Shown in pieces: positions 34,316 through 45,784 of a DNA stretch of 64,000 nt. The notes beneath the pieces were generated by a model. It did not search any database. It saw nothing but the letters and a program-made list of their open reading frames with translations, and had not been told where the DNA came from. The stretch is from positions 30,266,651-30,330,650 of the forward strand of contig OX424558.1 of the NCBI GenBank assembly GCA_949152475.1, read 5' to 3'. The position numbers were made by a program, and so were the translations under genes. Position 1 is the stretch's first letter; every line of letters starts with the position of its first letter. The stretch comes from Terebella lapidaria (taxonomy: Eukaryota; Annelida; Polychaeta; Terebellida; Terebellidae).

Positions 34316-36770
34316 CACAGTGCTTACACAGATTAAGGTACCGCGCGGTACCTTAATCAAAGATGGCGGAAGGCAGGTTATGCTTCGAAATTTCATCGGC
34401 GATTTCTAGCATATACAAAAGAACTGCGTGTTTATCCTTGTGGTTTCTGAGAGGGAGTTATAACATATACACTGTGGATAAGTTACAAGAGATGTTATAG
34501 TAGCAGTCGCGAGTAATTTGAGGGAGAAGAAATCGGCTTGATTACGGTACCGCGTGAGGTTGATTACAGTACCACGAACAGCCCCTGTATCGCTGATTAC
34601 GGTACCACAACTACACAATTTATCCATTTAATGGGGTTTTTTTTCGTCACAGAGGTGCTATGCCAGTATTACTTTTGTGACACAGTTATATAGAGTAACG
34701 AAATTTTTCGACCACTGTGCTGTGAAGCATCAAGACCAGAAATTCAGCGTTCGGCGGCGTATTCTGTGTGACCAAACAGGAGAACTACTATGCAAGTCTG
34801 TGCATTTTGATATTTATACAATCAAGTATATAATTGATCGACTTAAACAGGGCCACAAACGGGAGAATGACTCCCTTTCACTACTGCAGGCCATCGCCGA
34901 TGGAACCCTAAATCCCAACACATTTCTCTACATATCTAATTGGAGATAGGAAATTTCTTGTCGGCTGAGACTTTGAATAGCATCAAATACAGTGATGTGA
35001 CATTTGACTTCTGGTCCTTGGTTTCCCGGAAGTTTAGGGGAAAAACGATAACAAATACTTATCTATTCATAACTGGGTTGTAAATATCAAAATCTTATTT
35101 ATTCACAACATATTTGGGATGTAACAAAGCATGATGAACACATTAACTAACATATCACCGTCGGCATTCTGGGCTATAGATTGGTACAAGCAGAATTTGG
35201 AATAAAATTGGGTAATTCATGACAGGTATGACAGTAATTAGAAAACAAGTATTACTTTGAATATTATGTGAATCGCAAACGTAAACAATCACACAGTCAG
35301 TTATAATCGATGTATCACAAGTTTACACATTTTCGATGCAATGTTTAAAACATTGATTGGCACATAACTGGTCTTCCAGCTGTTCCTAGAAGATGAAATT
35401 GTAAAGTATATTGACTATATTTCCAATAGTTATACCAAATACATTATATGTCTATGATAATCGTAGTGGCAATTTCTTGAACTAACGATTTTTATCTAGT
35501 TTTGATAAATAAAGATAGTCAAAAACAATTCAAATAGGCCCAATCTTATCCACTTTACACGTCATTGTTCAGAATATGGGTTACATGTACATCGACTGAA
35601 AAAACATGTTTCGATAATCAAATACTTGCATGAATCTGGCAGAATGACATACTCATGTATATCTGACAACATTGTATTGCTGTCTTGTTTGCATCCAATA
35701 AGTCGTTGCTATGAGTCCCAAGGGTGCAGCTACGATATGATAAATATTGATCGTGTTTAAGGGAGGGGGGCATGGCTGGATAATGAATAAAGGCGTCCAT
35801 GCAGGAAACGTCGCCTCACAAGAATCCCCTAACCAATATCAGCAGATTCCGAAAAAATTGATTGAATCCCGGCTTTAATACGATAACAGTTTATAATCCA
35901 GGTAGTAATTTTCCAATGTGATGGGAACAGAAAATATATGCTCTTCTTACTCTATCATGCCGCCAAGATGAATTTATGTTCGAAAGTACGCACATTTTTC
36001 AGATGTGGTACCATAATCTTTTACGCGTGGTACGGTAATCACAGTCCACACAACTCTGCGTGGTACCGTAATCAAGCTGATTTCTTCTCCCTCAGATTAC
36101 TCGCGACTGCCACTATAACATCTCTTGCAACTTATCCACAGTGTATATGTTGTAACTCTCTCTCAGAAACCACAAAAATAAAAACGCAGTTCTCATGTAT
36201 ATGCTTGATATCGCCGATGAAAGGTCGAAGCATAATCTACCTTCCGCCATCTTTGATTAAGGTACCGCGCGGTACCTTAAGGCTACTGTATATTAATTAT
36301 ATTGGCCATTCAACTCAATGTTAAATGATCTTACTTTGACGGTCCATAACACCTTCCTAAAAAAAAATCCCAGCCTAACCACTATGCTAGTTTTATCCCT
36401 CAACGTATTGGGCATCGCGTGGTAAGCATGAATATATTTGACGACACATGGGATTTTTCGCTATTCTGCCTTGAATGGACCCGGGGTGAAAATACCCAAA
36501 ATTATGGGTACTGATGCCCATGCAAACCCCCTTTGATTCCCCAGCTCCTGAGAAGAACGCCAACAAGATACTGCCTTGAAAACCGGGTCATTATATCCCA
36601 GCACTGCGTTCTTTTAGGTGAATATACACTCGTCCAGAAGTCTGGCCTAAAAAATATATGAGGCGATGTTTAACAACAGTTTCCTCTTTAAATTGCCTAA
36701 GTGAGGTGAACGCTCGCTGATTGGCTGAGGGAATTACTGTACACTGCCCTTAATCTGTGTAAGCACTGTG
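34316..36770. mobile_element. TIR element starting CACAGTG, 5-bp duplication TATGT, long inverted arms
   Basis: The ends are CACAGTGCTTACACAGATTAAG and the exact inverted partner, read with the 469-bp TTAA insert removed. Arms of roughly 300 bp continue through the palindrome AAGGTACCGCGCGGTACCTT and AAGATGGCGGAAG. TATGT is duplicated at 34311-34315 and 36771-36775. The CACAGTG terminus and 5-bp duplication resemble the Transib/RAG class; a CAGTG start would also suit hAT, but that class gives 8-bp duplications. A 90-residue open frame (34677-34949) has no recognised domain. No transposase was seen. Confidence 0.7.
36281..36749. mobile_element. 469-bp TTAA-flanked MITE (piggyBac-like)
   Basis: TTAA occurs at 36277-36280 and 36750-36753. 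The ends GGCTACTGTATATTAATT and GGGCAGTGTACAGTAATT (reverse complement of the right end) agree at 13 of 18 positions. Removing it restores the terminal repeat of the host element. The TTAA target is diagnostic for piggyBac-type elements. Confidence 0.65.
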
Positions 36771-37519
36771 TATGTAGCGTTCGGCGAACCCACGATAAAG
36801 AGGTATACCCCATTACTGGAGTGTCGCCGAATGTCTTATAAACTTGTCCGCACGTTCACGCTATAACCGTGGTGTCACTACTAGGTAGCCACCACGTCAT
36901 AACGCTACAGTGCTTTCCCCTTTCGGAGAGACCTCGTCCCCGAGGTCAGCTATATCCCACTGCCCAGTCACATCAAAGCACTGAAGATCAAGGGCGCCGC
37001 AGCTACCCGATTATGTACACATACTTGGCTGCGATGTGAATCTCAGTGAGGGGCTGACCCCAGGAACGACGCCGAGAGAACCCAATGGTTCGAAAGGTAC
37101 GACACCAATGTAGGGTTCGGCGACCCCACGATAAAGAGGTATACACTATTACTGGAGTGTCGCCGAATGTCTTATAAACCTGTCCGCACGTTCACGCTAT
37201 AACCGTGGTGTCACTACTAGGTAGCCACCACGTCATAACGCTACACCTATTAGGAATCGTTCCCTATTCGGTGGCCTGTCCACACAAACAGGCATCCGAG
37301 GACGAATATTTAAACAGGTTTTAAGTTATCATGCAATTTGAGTACGACACAGTGGCCTTAATGTAATATCTAAATAGCTTGCTCCAGATATTAAGGTTGT
37401 TGGCTCTTAATTATTTGACGGTAAGTTAAACAGGAGCTTTGGTCCTATTTGTGGGACTTTCTTAGTTCAACCGAAGAGTGTAAAATCAACCCTATACAGT
37501 ATACACTGCTTCAATAACA

Positions 37520-37670
37520 TACTGTAAAAAGACAAATATTTGCGGTCAATTTATTTTACAGGTTTCGCAGTTTATTATCAACCGCAAAATTGTTTTGATC
37601 ATAAATTTGTCTGCACATAAAAACCACAAATATTTCTAGCCGCTGCAAATATTTGTTTTTTTTTACAGTA
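37520..37670. mobile_element. Palindromic MITE TACTGTAAAAAGACAAATA, copy in B
   Basis: Counterpart of 22554-22697 at the same relative position of copy B, with the same TACTGTA/TACAGTA ends. Confidence 0.75.
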
Positions 37671-37850
37671 TCGAGCCCTTGGTCTAATTTTTTTTCAAGT
37701 TATTGATATTTTCTCTGAACTTTTGGGACCTCATTCCTTTATTTCCAACTCATATTCCGTGATTTCAATGATTTGATTCCAACAAGTTGTCCAAACTGTT
37801 TTGCCAATCATACACCCATAAATTTACTCAATCCAGGTCAACCCATTTTG

Positions 37851-39333
37851 CAAAAAGAGATATTGCAACACAAATGTTAATGATAGAAACACACAAAGAT
37901 ATTATTGTGAAATACAGACAGCAAAACTATTACGAGTGGCTTCTGTATGCTTCCATGAAGAAATGCCTCATAATATTTCATACAATAGGTCTGAATATTG
38001 TTATTAGTACAATAAAAGTTTTGCTGTTCATTTCAACCCCACTAATGCATCGTCTCTGAGGGATGCGATACAATACAACAAAAGCAGAATCTTAGCTTTT
38101 TTCTTTTGGACAAGAGCACAATATTTTTAACATGAATTTGAGAGTAATTTTCAGACGAGCTTCAGGCCACAGCAAATTGGAACATCTTTGGAACTTTGAC
38201 CAAAATGTTCTAAACGGAGAATTTTTTAACAAATATTTCTTCTAATGGATTTTCGACAGTAATTTCCTGTATGCGGGAAACTTTGTTTACAAATAGTTTT
38301 GCTTAATGGACTTTCGACTATTATTTTCTATACGGAGGGTATTTTGGTCAAATGTTCCCACTCAGATTGTTATTACAGGTAACACAAGTGCATTTAAGAG
38401 TTTTTACAATGAACTTTATATATATACCTTAGCGCACAAGTTGCCCAACTCATATAAATAAAGAATGAAACAAATCTGTGCAAGATATACACACTTTAGT
38501 ATGGCTCCTACTCTCTAGGCCATAGAGATGAATGTAATTAATATACTCAGGTAGGGAATTCGTTTTTACATGATTGCAATGCAACGATGAATATTGTTGA
38601 ACTGGTCATTATCATAAACTGTAGACATTATGACCAATCATAGTATTGTACTTAACTGCATGTAGAATGCGAGCATTGGTATTATCAACCCTATGCTACC
38701 CGAGGTATTTTCACAGCCACCCATGGGAATCTGAATTAATTTAGGAATATTTAGATATCTTCGAATTTGGCATTTTCCACAGAAAAGACTTTCTGAAGCT
38801 CAATGAAGATTTTTGCTGTATGTGAATCAGAATGTTCTCCTCTTTCCGCTGTTGTATACTATTTGGATATGCTACAAATATTGGCGAAGATGTGAACAAT
38901 GCAATGACAAATGCACACATCTCGAAAACACAAACAAAAGGCAAGTCTAGATAACCAGAGGTAGAAACAAAACGCAACTCTAGGTGGAATAGGGTTTTAA
39001 AATCTGTAGAATTTTTTTGGGATTAGGAAGTATGACGACACATATTTAATACCAAGAATAGTACAATTCCCTGGAAAAAAATGAATAAAACCTGCTTTTA
39101 GTACCATATTTTTTCTGAATTTTATATCGAATCGCTTTGCTCGTTAACAATCCAAGTTGAAATACGAGCTGCGGCGGTGAAATATCGCGGTGGCGATTTT
39201 GTTTTTTAAAAAAAGTGAAACTCGTTTTTTATAGGCCAACTTTACAATTTGGTGTGGCCTTAGCCCAGAAAAACCTGGTTATAACATGTTGCAAGAGAAA
39301 AACAAAACACGTCCAAATGGTCGGCACATGGAT
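37851..39333. other. Intergenic, no gene recognised
   Basis: AT-rich sequence. The phrase AATGGA(T/C)TTTCGAC occurs twice (38244 and 38309), a weak local duplication. Open frames have no recognisable domain. Confidence 0.4.
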
Positions 39334-39339
39334 TTTATT
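39334..39339 (-). terminator. RPL36A polyadenylation signal AATAAA
   Basis: TTTATT on the + strand is AATAAA on the minus strand, 34 bp after the RPL36A stop codon. This is typical of the short 3' UTRs of ribosomal protein genes. Confidence 0.7.
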
Positions 39340-39372
39340 GATGGTAACGTTACACACACTGCACCAGGCACA

Positions 39373-40230
39373 CTAGTACTGGATCATCTGGCCCTTCTTC
39401 TTCCTATCTCCGCCCAGCTCAAAGTGCTTGCATCGCTTGATGGCCAGCTGTTTCTTGTACTTGCACTCTGTACACTCCATCCTCAACACGATCTTCTTGG
39501 TGGTCTTAGCCTGTAAATATACATTTTATCTCAATAAGTAATATTTATCTAAATATATATCTCAATATGTAATATTTATCTAAATATTTATCTAAATATT
39601 CATATTCATCTTAATATGGAAAGATACATATTTATCTGAAACCAATACATTTGTATAGTCATGATCAATATTTTATGTTGCCTTACGTTGGCTGTTTTCA
39701 ACACAACATTATCAGATTTTCCTGAGGACAATAATATCCATAATATTATTTTAGATATGCTTATTGTAATGTAATAAAGTTGCACTGTTTCACCCCAACA
39801 AGTTCAGGACTGACAGGCTGTAGCAACTAACCATGGATATTTTACAGGAAATTGCAGGGAATATTTTATTCACAAAAGTCATTATTCATCAATGAAAATC
39901 ACAACGGTAAACAGATACAAACCTTCTTTCTGAAGATGGGTTTTGTCTGGCCGCCATATCCTTCTTGTTTCCTGTCGTAACGTCGTTTTCCTGAAAAGGG
40001 CAGCACATTTATCCCACTTCAAATGCCTGTTGCCTGTTACCACAGATTTATACAGTGTATAAATATGATAACTAAATGATAAGATAGGAATCATTGAATA
40101 TATTAAAACAATACTAACCTTGGGCATAAATTGAGTCTTTGCCCTTCTTGTACTGTGTCACTTTGTGCACAGTGTGTTTGCGGCATTTCTTGCCAGCGCA
40201 AAAAGTCTTGCGTGCCTTTGGTACATTCAC
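39373..40230 (-). CDS. RPL36A: Large-subunit ribosomal protein eL42 (L36a/L44)
   Basis: eL42 is a zinc-binding protein near the ribosomal E site. The visible exons are 40119-40230, 39923-39990 and 39373-39510. They encode [69 protein letters not shown] and a C-terminus of [21 protein letters not shown]. This is 105 residues; with an initiator Met from an upstream exon it makes the family's usual 106. The first coding exon should contain just ATG followed by a donor, a known arrangement in this family; I could not place it with confidence between 40240 and 41200. The zinc cysteines are C-x4-C near residue 12 and C-x2-C near residue 72. Phases are 1 and 0, and all sites are GT-AG. Confidence 0.95.
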
Positions 40231-42106
40231 CTGCAAATCAAGTCAGATATAACTTAGATGATTCTGGGCTTAGTCTTTGTATTGGCACAAGAGAGTCCTG
40301 CTGCTAGATTTAATGGGGCATGTTTGGTACATATCAGCAATCGCCAGCTGAAGCATTGTTCCTGGGGGGTAAACATGACGTCACTATTATTTTTTTCTGG
40401 CGTTATCAATATAAACGTTATTTAACTACCATCATTTACATCATTATTGACTATTCACTATTGATTATTGACGATTTTCATTAGTAATTTGGCGCCAAAA
40501 ATTTAACCCAAATACATCGCTGCCCCCTGCTGAATGAGTATATGACACGCCCCATTGCATTATTGACCTCCTTCATATTGACCTGCGCTGCGCATAGCAA
40601 TTGACTGTCGTTTGATGTTTACGAATTCACCCGCTGATAATATGGTGTTTTTATTTTGTTTAGTGCCATGAAAAATGTACATGAAATTTCATGGGGAAAA
40701 TGGCTAGAAAATGTCAGAATTTGTCTCCCACGGGTGTACATATAAATTGAGGGCATATAATAATAGGTTGATCAACTGGATACAATGTTAGTTCCTGGCA
40801 GTCACTCCGTACGATCTGATGCGATGATGTCCATCGGATCGTACGGAGTGAATGCCAGGAACTAGATAGACCAAACATGCGTAAATGGGTCACATCCGGT
40901 AACACGATTTTGTAAATAAACAAAAACACGTGGCTTCCGCATGGTCACGGTGAGGATATGCTTCGCCAATATCAGTGAGTAACGTATGGTATATGTGTGA
41001 ATGGATGATGTGAAAGTGAAATGTAAGTCATATATTCGTAATGCACTTGGAAAGATGTTCTGTGAGAACTGGCACACGAGGTAGTGGTTGACCAATATAT
41101 TAGGTTATTTCCAACAAACTGTACCCAAAAACGGAATCTGTCGATCCAAAATGAAATGTACAATTTTTGTTAGGCATATTGGTGGGGCATTTGTGGGATT
41201 TTATCGCTAAGCCCCAAGTATCGCAGGCAACGCTGTACAGTGTTCATCGTAAGGTAGCTTTAACATGGGGAGTGAATGTAACTCGAAATGGTGTCTTATG
41301 CCCGATACAGTGTATGAGGCCCTTGGTCGTGTATGGGCCTGCGGTCTGCGGACGCACGAGCTTGCAAGTCCTGACAACCCAGATATGACCTTGGGACTCG
41401 GACCTCAAACACTGTATCCAGTCCATCACCGATGATACTTGATATATAGGCTATACTGTGGGCCGTGTATGGTCGTGGACTCAAGTGAGCGATAATAAAA
41501 GAAATTATGGTATTGATAACTGTTTTTGTGCGCTTGTGCTTCGCTCATCAATTTCAAAGGAATTGAGCATATCAAAGACAGGAGTTTGTGGTTTTCGACC
41601 ATTGTACATGCAAAGACAAGCGTTTATTCGTCAATTATTTGACCAGTACTAGATATGTACAAAAATTGTAAACACGAACCGAATACTGAGAGATGGGGTT
41701 ACATTTATGATAATTAATGAATAAATTGTTGAGGTGTAACAGGAAATTTGATTCAAGGTCTGGGGATATGGTTTTTGCTATCGAACGATCACTTTACTTC
41801 ACGCAAACAAACAAATGTGTCGACGATGGAAGTGGATATATTCCATCCAAACTTCTCTCACCATTCTTGGGCCGTGGGAAGTATGGCAGAAAAGACCGGT
41901 GACCGCGCATGCGCAAAAACAAGAACTGAAATACACGATGGTACAGCAGACAATCGTGTTTGGTGCGTTATGCACCATGATAAAATTCTAACCTCAAACG
42001 TAGTCAAAGGTAAAATTTGCGGGAATATGTAGACATATATGGAAACAAAATCAGTCATGTCTCCTCCTAGTTGTTAAACCACATCCATGAGTCCACGCGA
42101 ATACAA
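40231..42106. other. Upstream of RPL36A, no further gene recognised
   Basis: It should contain the RPL36A first exon and promoter. It also contains the strong hairpin at 40789-40864. Open frames around 41244-41484 overlap on both strands without domain support. Confidence 0.4.
40789..40864. repeat. 76-nt pre-miRNA-like hairpin
   Basis: Two 33-nt arms beginning TAGTTCCTGGCA pair with one mismatch and one G-U around a 10-nt loop. Size and stem quality fit a pre-miRNA or hairpin-siRNA precursor. A perfect-looking stem of this type could equally be a small MITE. It lies about 560 bp upstream of the RPL36A coding exon. Confidence 0.75.
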
Positions 42107-42191
42107 CCCACTTCGGTCCTCTCCCATATCGGTCCTGGGACCGAGATGACCGCACCGTGACCCAGCTCGGTCCTCGCTTATGCCTGCAATT
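42107..42191. repeat. Repeat with ATCGGTCCTGGGACCGA, left copy
   Basis: CCCACTTCGGTCCTCTCCCA and the following palindrome ATCGGTCCT(A/G)GGACCGA recur inverted at 43890-43975, over about 85 bp. The two copies flank the unidentified exon at 42667-42899. Confidence 0.7.
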
Positions 42192-42329
42192 AACCTATCG
42201 CCACACCAGTTTGTCCGAGTCTTTTTACGTCATTCTCAACGAATTCTGCAAAAAAATTATTGGCCAAAGAGAAGTTTGCTGACGTAATTTGTGAAACTCG
42301 GACAACTTTTGGGGGCTTTGGCGATAGGT
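42192..42329. mobile_element. 138-bp MITE AACCTATCGCCA
   Basis: The ends AACCTATCGCCA and TGGCGATAGGT pair. Inner arms TGTCCGAGT and ACTCGGACA also pair, with ACGTCA/TGACGT further in. CAATT occurs on both sides as a probable target duplication. Confidence 0.65.
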
Positions 42330-42666
42330 CAATTGTCCGTCTCGGTCCAGTGATTTCATTTTCATTCGAGAGCAGGGGGGGGGGGGGGGGTCATACGGTC
42401 CCGCGGTCCACAGCTCATCAGAAGGACATATATACCAGTAACTGTACAAGACCTAGTGATTGTCAACTGGAGACTAATTGCATTTAACTGTTTGACTGTA
42501 GTGTAGTCTGTAGGCTACTGTATGTATGTATATATATTATATATACGAATGAATCAGACCAACTGTTTTGAAATGATTTAATAATTACCACGTGCTTAAT
42601 GCAAATTTCATGAAACAATACTGTCAGAACATATAAACACAAAGTACAGTCTACACAATAAAGTTC

Positions 42667-42899
42667 TCAGTGGTCCGTCTTTGGGTTCACCAGCCGACCG
42701 CCAGCCTCCAACATGGATCTGGCACTGCGTTTGTTTGTTTCGTACTCCGTCCACAGTTTATACATAGCAGCGTTGCATCGACGTGTCCTGGCTCTTTGCT
42801 GTCGTGTGAGCTTCCCCTCGAGGACCAGCTGGCACTGGATCTTGACCACCTTGGCCTCTTTCCGGAGCAAATCCACCAGTAGGTAGAAGGATATGTCAC
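42667..42899 (-). CDS. Last coding exon of an unidentified conserved-looking gene
   Basis: A minus-strand acceptor (TGTCTATTTCAG) ends at 42900, and the frame runs 77 codons to TGA at 42667. The peptide is basic and helix-prone: ISFYLLVDLLRKEAKVVKI, QCQLVLEGKLTRQQRARTRR, CNAAMYKLWTEYETNKRSA, RSMLEAGGRLVNPKTDH. Balanced composition and GC-rich third positions look like a real exon, unlike the surrounding repeats. I do not recognise the family. Earlier exons must lie at higher coordinates; a promoter on the same strand is at 53.8 kb, but the link is inference. Confidence 0.6.
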
Positions 42900-43889
42900 C
42901 TGAAATAGACACATATATAGCAAATTAGTGTAAAATATTAACGTCGTCCGCTATCCGGGATCCTCGAGGATAGTCCTCTCACCACAGGTCATCCACATTT
43001 ACAAGTTATCCCTTTTACAGATTATTATAAGTTTTATGAACATTAGATATCAAGTTCGACACCAACATAATTGCACTTGCAGCTCATTGGAGCCGGGTGT
43101 CATCCCAGTCGCAACACAGTAGCAGCCCTGAATAGATTAGTAGGTAGGACTAATTGATGGTGCGTGAAATGAATGCCGGTGTAGGTACCGCTGAGCGGAT
43201 TACAGATACCAATTACAGTTTAATCGGCGTGTATAGATCTATCAATGCTTGTTTGATGTCGTCTTCAGATACAGGTCTCTATAGATATGTACATGTACAT
43301 ATTTGTTCCGAACTTCCGATAAATAAAATGAAGGTTTTTTTTAAAACTTTCATTCATTTATATTTTGCAAGGTATGTGTACTTATTGACCTGTTACTAGA
43401 TTAGTTCAATATAAACTTTGCGTGTATTTTGTCTGTAGCCTAACGGTGAAAAACATACGAGAACTTCTTTATTTATTCATAAATTCATTTATTCATTCAT
43501 CTAAACCCAGGACAAACATGTAGATACATTGTGAACAAATTAATAGACGTGAAATAACTAATCAAGTATACATAGCTGATCCACTGAGTAGTGACATGTT
43601 AAAGAAAAACTGTAAACGTAATAAGAATTACAATACTATAACGAAAAATAAAGGAAAAGACAATACATTTATTCAATATATACTGGTCATGCCCAAATAA
43701 TTTATCATATTGTCGAACACTGACATATCACTGGGAACACTTAATTTTCATATTTCTATCATAATGTCTTGGATGTCATCGATCGTCAATTCTTCATCCA
43801 CCGGTTACACTTCACTGTTGCCTCGGTCCAGTGATCATGTACTATCAGCAGACCAGTGCGCACTGGAACAACAACGCCAAACAATAGGA
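42900..43889. other. Intron/intergenic, no feature recognised
   Basis: AT-rich sequence upstream of the unidentified exon on the minus strand. No further exon with convincing splice sites was found. Confidence 0.4.
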
Positions 43890-43975
43890 CCGACATGGAC
43901 ATAGGCAAGGACCGAGCTGGGTCACGGTTTGATCATCTCGGTCCTAGGACCGATATGGGAGAGGACCGAAGTGGG
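43890..43975. repeat. Repeat with ATCGGTCCTAGGACCGAT, right (inverted) copy
   Basis: Inverted counterpart of 42107-42191. The sequence inside (GGTCCAGTGAT at 43828) also recurs at 42343, so the two copies may be the ends of one larger element. Confidence 0.65.
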
Positions 43976-44098
43976 CAGACACCGTCCACGCATACGTTCA
44001 GAAATTCGAAATTGCCTTTAAAATTGCGGCGGGGTGTCAATTTGTTCGTACAAAACACCTAATCGTAACTAAATACAAACTACAAAAATAGTATTGTA

Positions 44099-44621
44099 CG
44101 GTGGCTGATATATGCCAGAATTTGTTTTTTTTGCAACATGCTTCACAACATGCAAAAAAAAAAAATAATAATTAAACTCAACAATTTCGAATTTGTTTTT
44201 TTTTGCAACACGCTTCACAAAATGCAAAAAAAAAATAAATAATTAAATTCAACAATTTTGATCGCGTTCAAAATGTTTTCTACGCGTTCAAAATGTTTTG
44301 CACGCGTTCTAAACTATTTCTACACGTCAGAAGTAGTTTTGATCGCGATTTAAATAGTTTTAAACGCGTACAAAACATTTTGAACGCGTACAAAATATTT
44401 TGAACGTGATCAAAATGTTTTGCACGCGTTCAAAACTATTTCTACACGTCAAAAATAGTTTTGATCGCGATTTTAATAGTTTTGAACGCGTGCAAAACAT
44501 TTTGAACGCGTAGAAAACATTTTGAACGCGATCAAAATTGTTGAATTTAATTATTTTTTTTTTTTTGCATGTTGCGAAGCGTGTTGCAAAAAAAAATAAT
44601 TCTGGCATATATCAGCCACCG
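44099..44621. mobile_element. 523-bp TIR element with 10-bp target duplication and 20-21-bp internal array
   Basis: The ends CGGTGGCTGATATATGCCAG and the exact inverted partner are flanked by TAGTATTGTA on both sides (44089-44098 and 44622-44631). Next come A-rich arms (TTTTTTGCAAC). The centre (about 44255-44545) has around 14 units of 20-21 bp, each with an ACGCGTTC/GATCGCG-like core and an AAAATGTTTT-like spacer, arranged as a palindrome. A 9-10-bp duplication suits Mutator-like elements. No protein is encoded. Confidence 0.75.
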
Positions 44622-44806
44622 TAGTATTGTAGTACCATATGTGATTTTAAAAAGTCGGGTTGAGGCTGTAGGTTACAAATTTGTGAATATGTATTTAGCC
44701 TGTTCACCATGATAGGCTACTAGATTCAAATTTTGGATAATACAGATCGAAAGCCGTGCATGCGAGTGTTTAATGCGTCGTAGGTTACATGTACATACAA
44801 ATCTTA

Positions 44807-45687
44807 AAGTACTAGGAACATGAAAATATGATGTGAGCTCAAATTAAAGCACCATGTGAGCTGATCAGAACGGTTTTTACAGCATGTGAATATCTCGATT
44901 CCTTCAAAAGTTACAGTACTTCAAAGTTCAAATTGCCCAAATTACAATTTGAAGATCATAAAGCTCATTAATATGCAAATTTGTATGCATGACGTCACAG
45001 GGGGGGGGGGGCATTTTTTAATTAGATGGTTTTAATGGCATATTAAAGTCTTAAGAAGTTGCAATTATTCAACAAAATTTATTCCACATGCTCTACATAA
45101 TTGATAGTCAATGAATTTCACATCCGGATAGTTGCCAAGGTCACCAGTATTGATATAAGGCCCCTAGCAACCAGGGTTGCTATGGCCAAATCCACAGTCA
45201 AATCGATAAGCAAACAAAGCCAAAGGTGAAAATTGATTGACTCCACATGCATAATTAATATGTAATAATCAAATTCTGTCAAAACCCCCTATTTCTGGCA
45301 GTTAGGACCCATAGTAACCAATGCTTGCTAGGGACTCCAGCAGGTGAATAGTAACCATGGCAACAGTAACACTTTGAACAACACTGACTATTGACCATGC
45401 CTATCAATGTTTGAAGTTTAGGTTTTTAATAATTCTGACCAGATCAATTATATTAAGACTCAAACTTGCCTGATTAAAAATATTCCCCCTTCTACGTCAT
45501 GAATACCTCGTAAAATCCAGAAGTGTTCAATCCAGCATAATTATGTCATAACCTGCCAAAATGTGATATTCAAATGGCCAAAACTTTTTAACCAATAAAG
45601 ATATTGGCATGCAGTAAACTGCATTTTACTCAGAAAAACCAGGTCTCTCATTTGAGTTCACATCATATTTTCATGTTCCTAGTACTT
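44807..45687. mobile_element. 881-bp TIR element AAGTACTAGGAACATG, TA target
   Basis: The ends AAGTACTAGGAACATGAAAA and the inverted partner pair over about 40 bp and are bounded by TA. The interior has no gene but contains GTTGCCAAGG, CTAGCAACC and the X-box-like palindrome GTAACCATGGCAAC (45351-45364), plus an 11-G run at 45001. Confidence 0.75.
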
Positions 45688-45784
45688 TAATCTGTATATC
45701 CGAACCTTAATCCGCACATCCGCGAATTGATCTGTACGTACAAAATGATACAAAACATTGTTCCCATGTCGTAAATATGCGGCC

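Larger units (their letters stand above)
34313..37245. mobile_element. TRIM-like element with 137-bp direct terminal repeats, split by a DNA element
   Basis: The right terminal repeat is 37109-37245 (TGTAGGGTTCGGCG ... ATAACGCTACA). The left one is TGT at 34313-34315 joined to 36776-36909. Both total 137 bp, start TG, end CA and differ at about six positions. CCTA flanks both outer ends (34309-34312 and 37246-37249). The internal region 36910-37108 is 199 bp and non-coding. No primer-binding site or polypurine tract was recognised, so the LTR-retrotransposon (TRIM) call is structural. Confidence 0.65.
33828..37850. mobile_element. Dispersed repeat copy B, split by nested insertions
   Basis: The segments 33828-34312 and 37246-37850 together match copy A (21063-22874), minus the 710-bp segment unique to A. 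The break, at ...CTATGCCTA / CCTATTAGGAA..., is filled by three nested elements. Confidence 0.75.

Noticed and set aside
34677..34949. Open frame as a host gene
   Set aside because: It lies wholly inside a TIR element, has no splice sites and no recognised domain; kept only as a finding.
36773..37245. Simple tandem duplication in place of a TRIM-like element
   Set aside because: Equal 137-bp repeats with TG...CA ends and a matching CCTA on both outer sides favour an inserted element, though no primer site was found.
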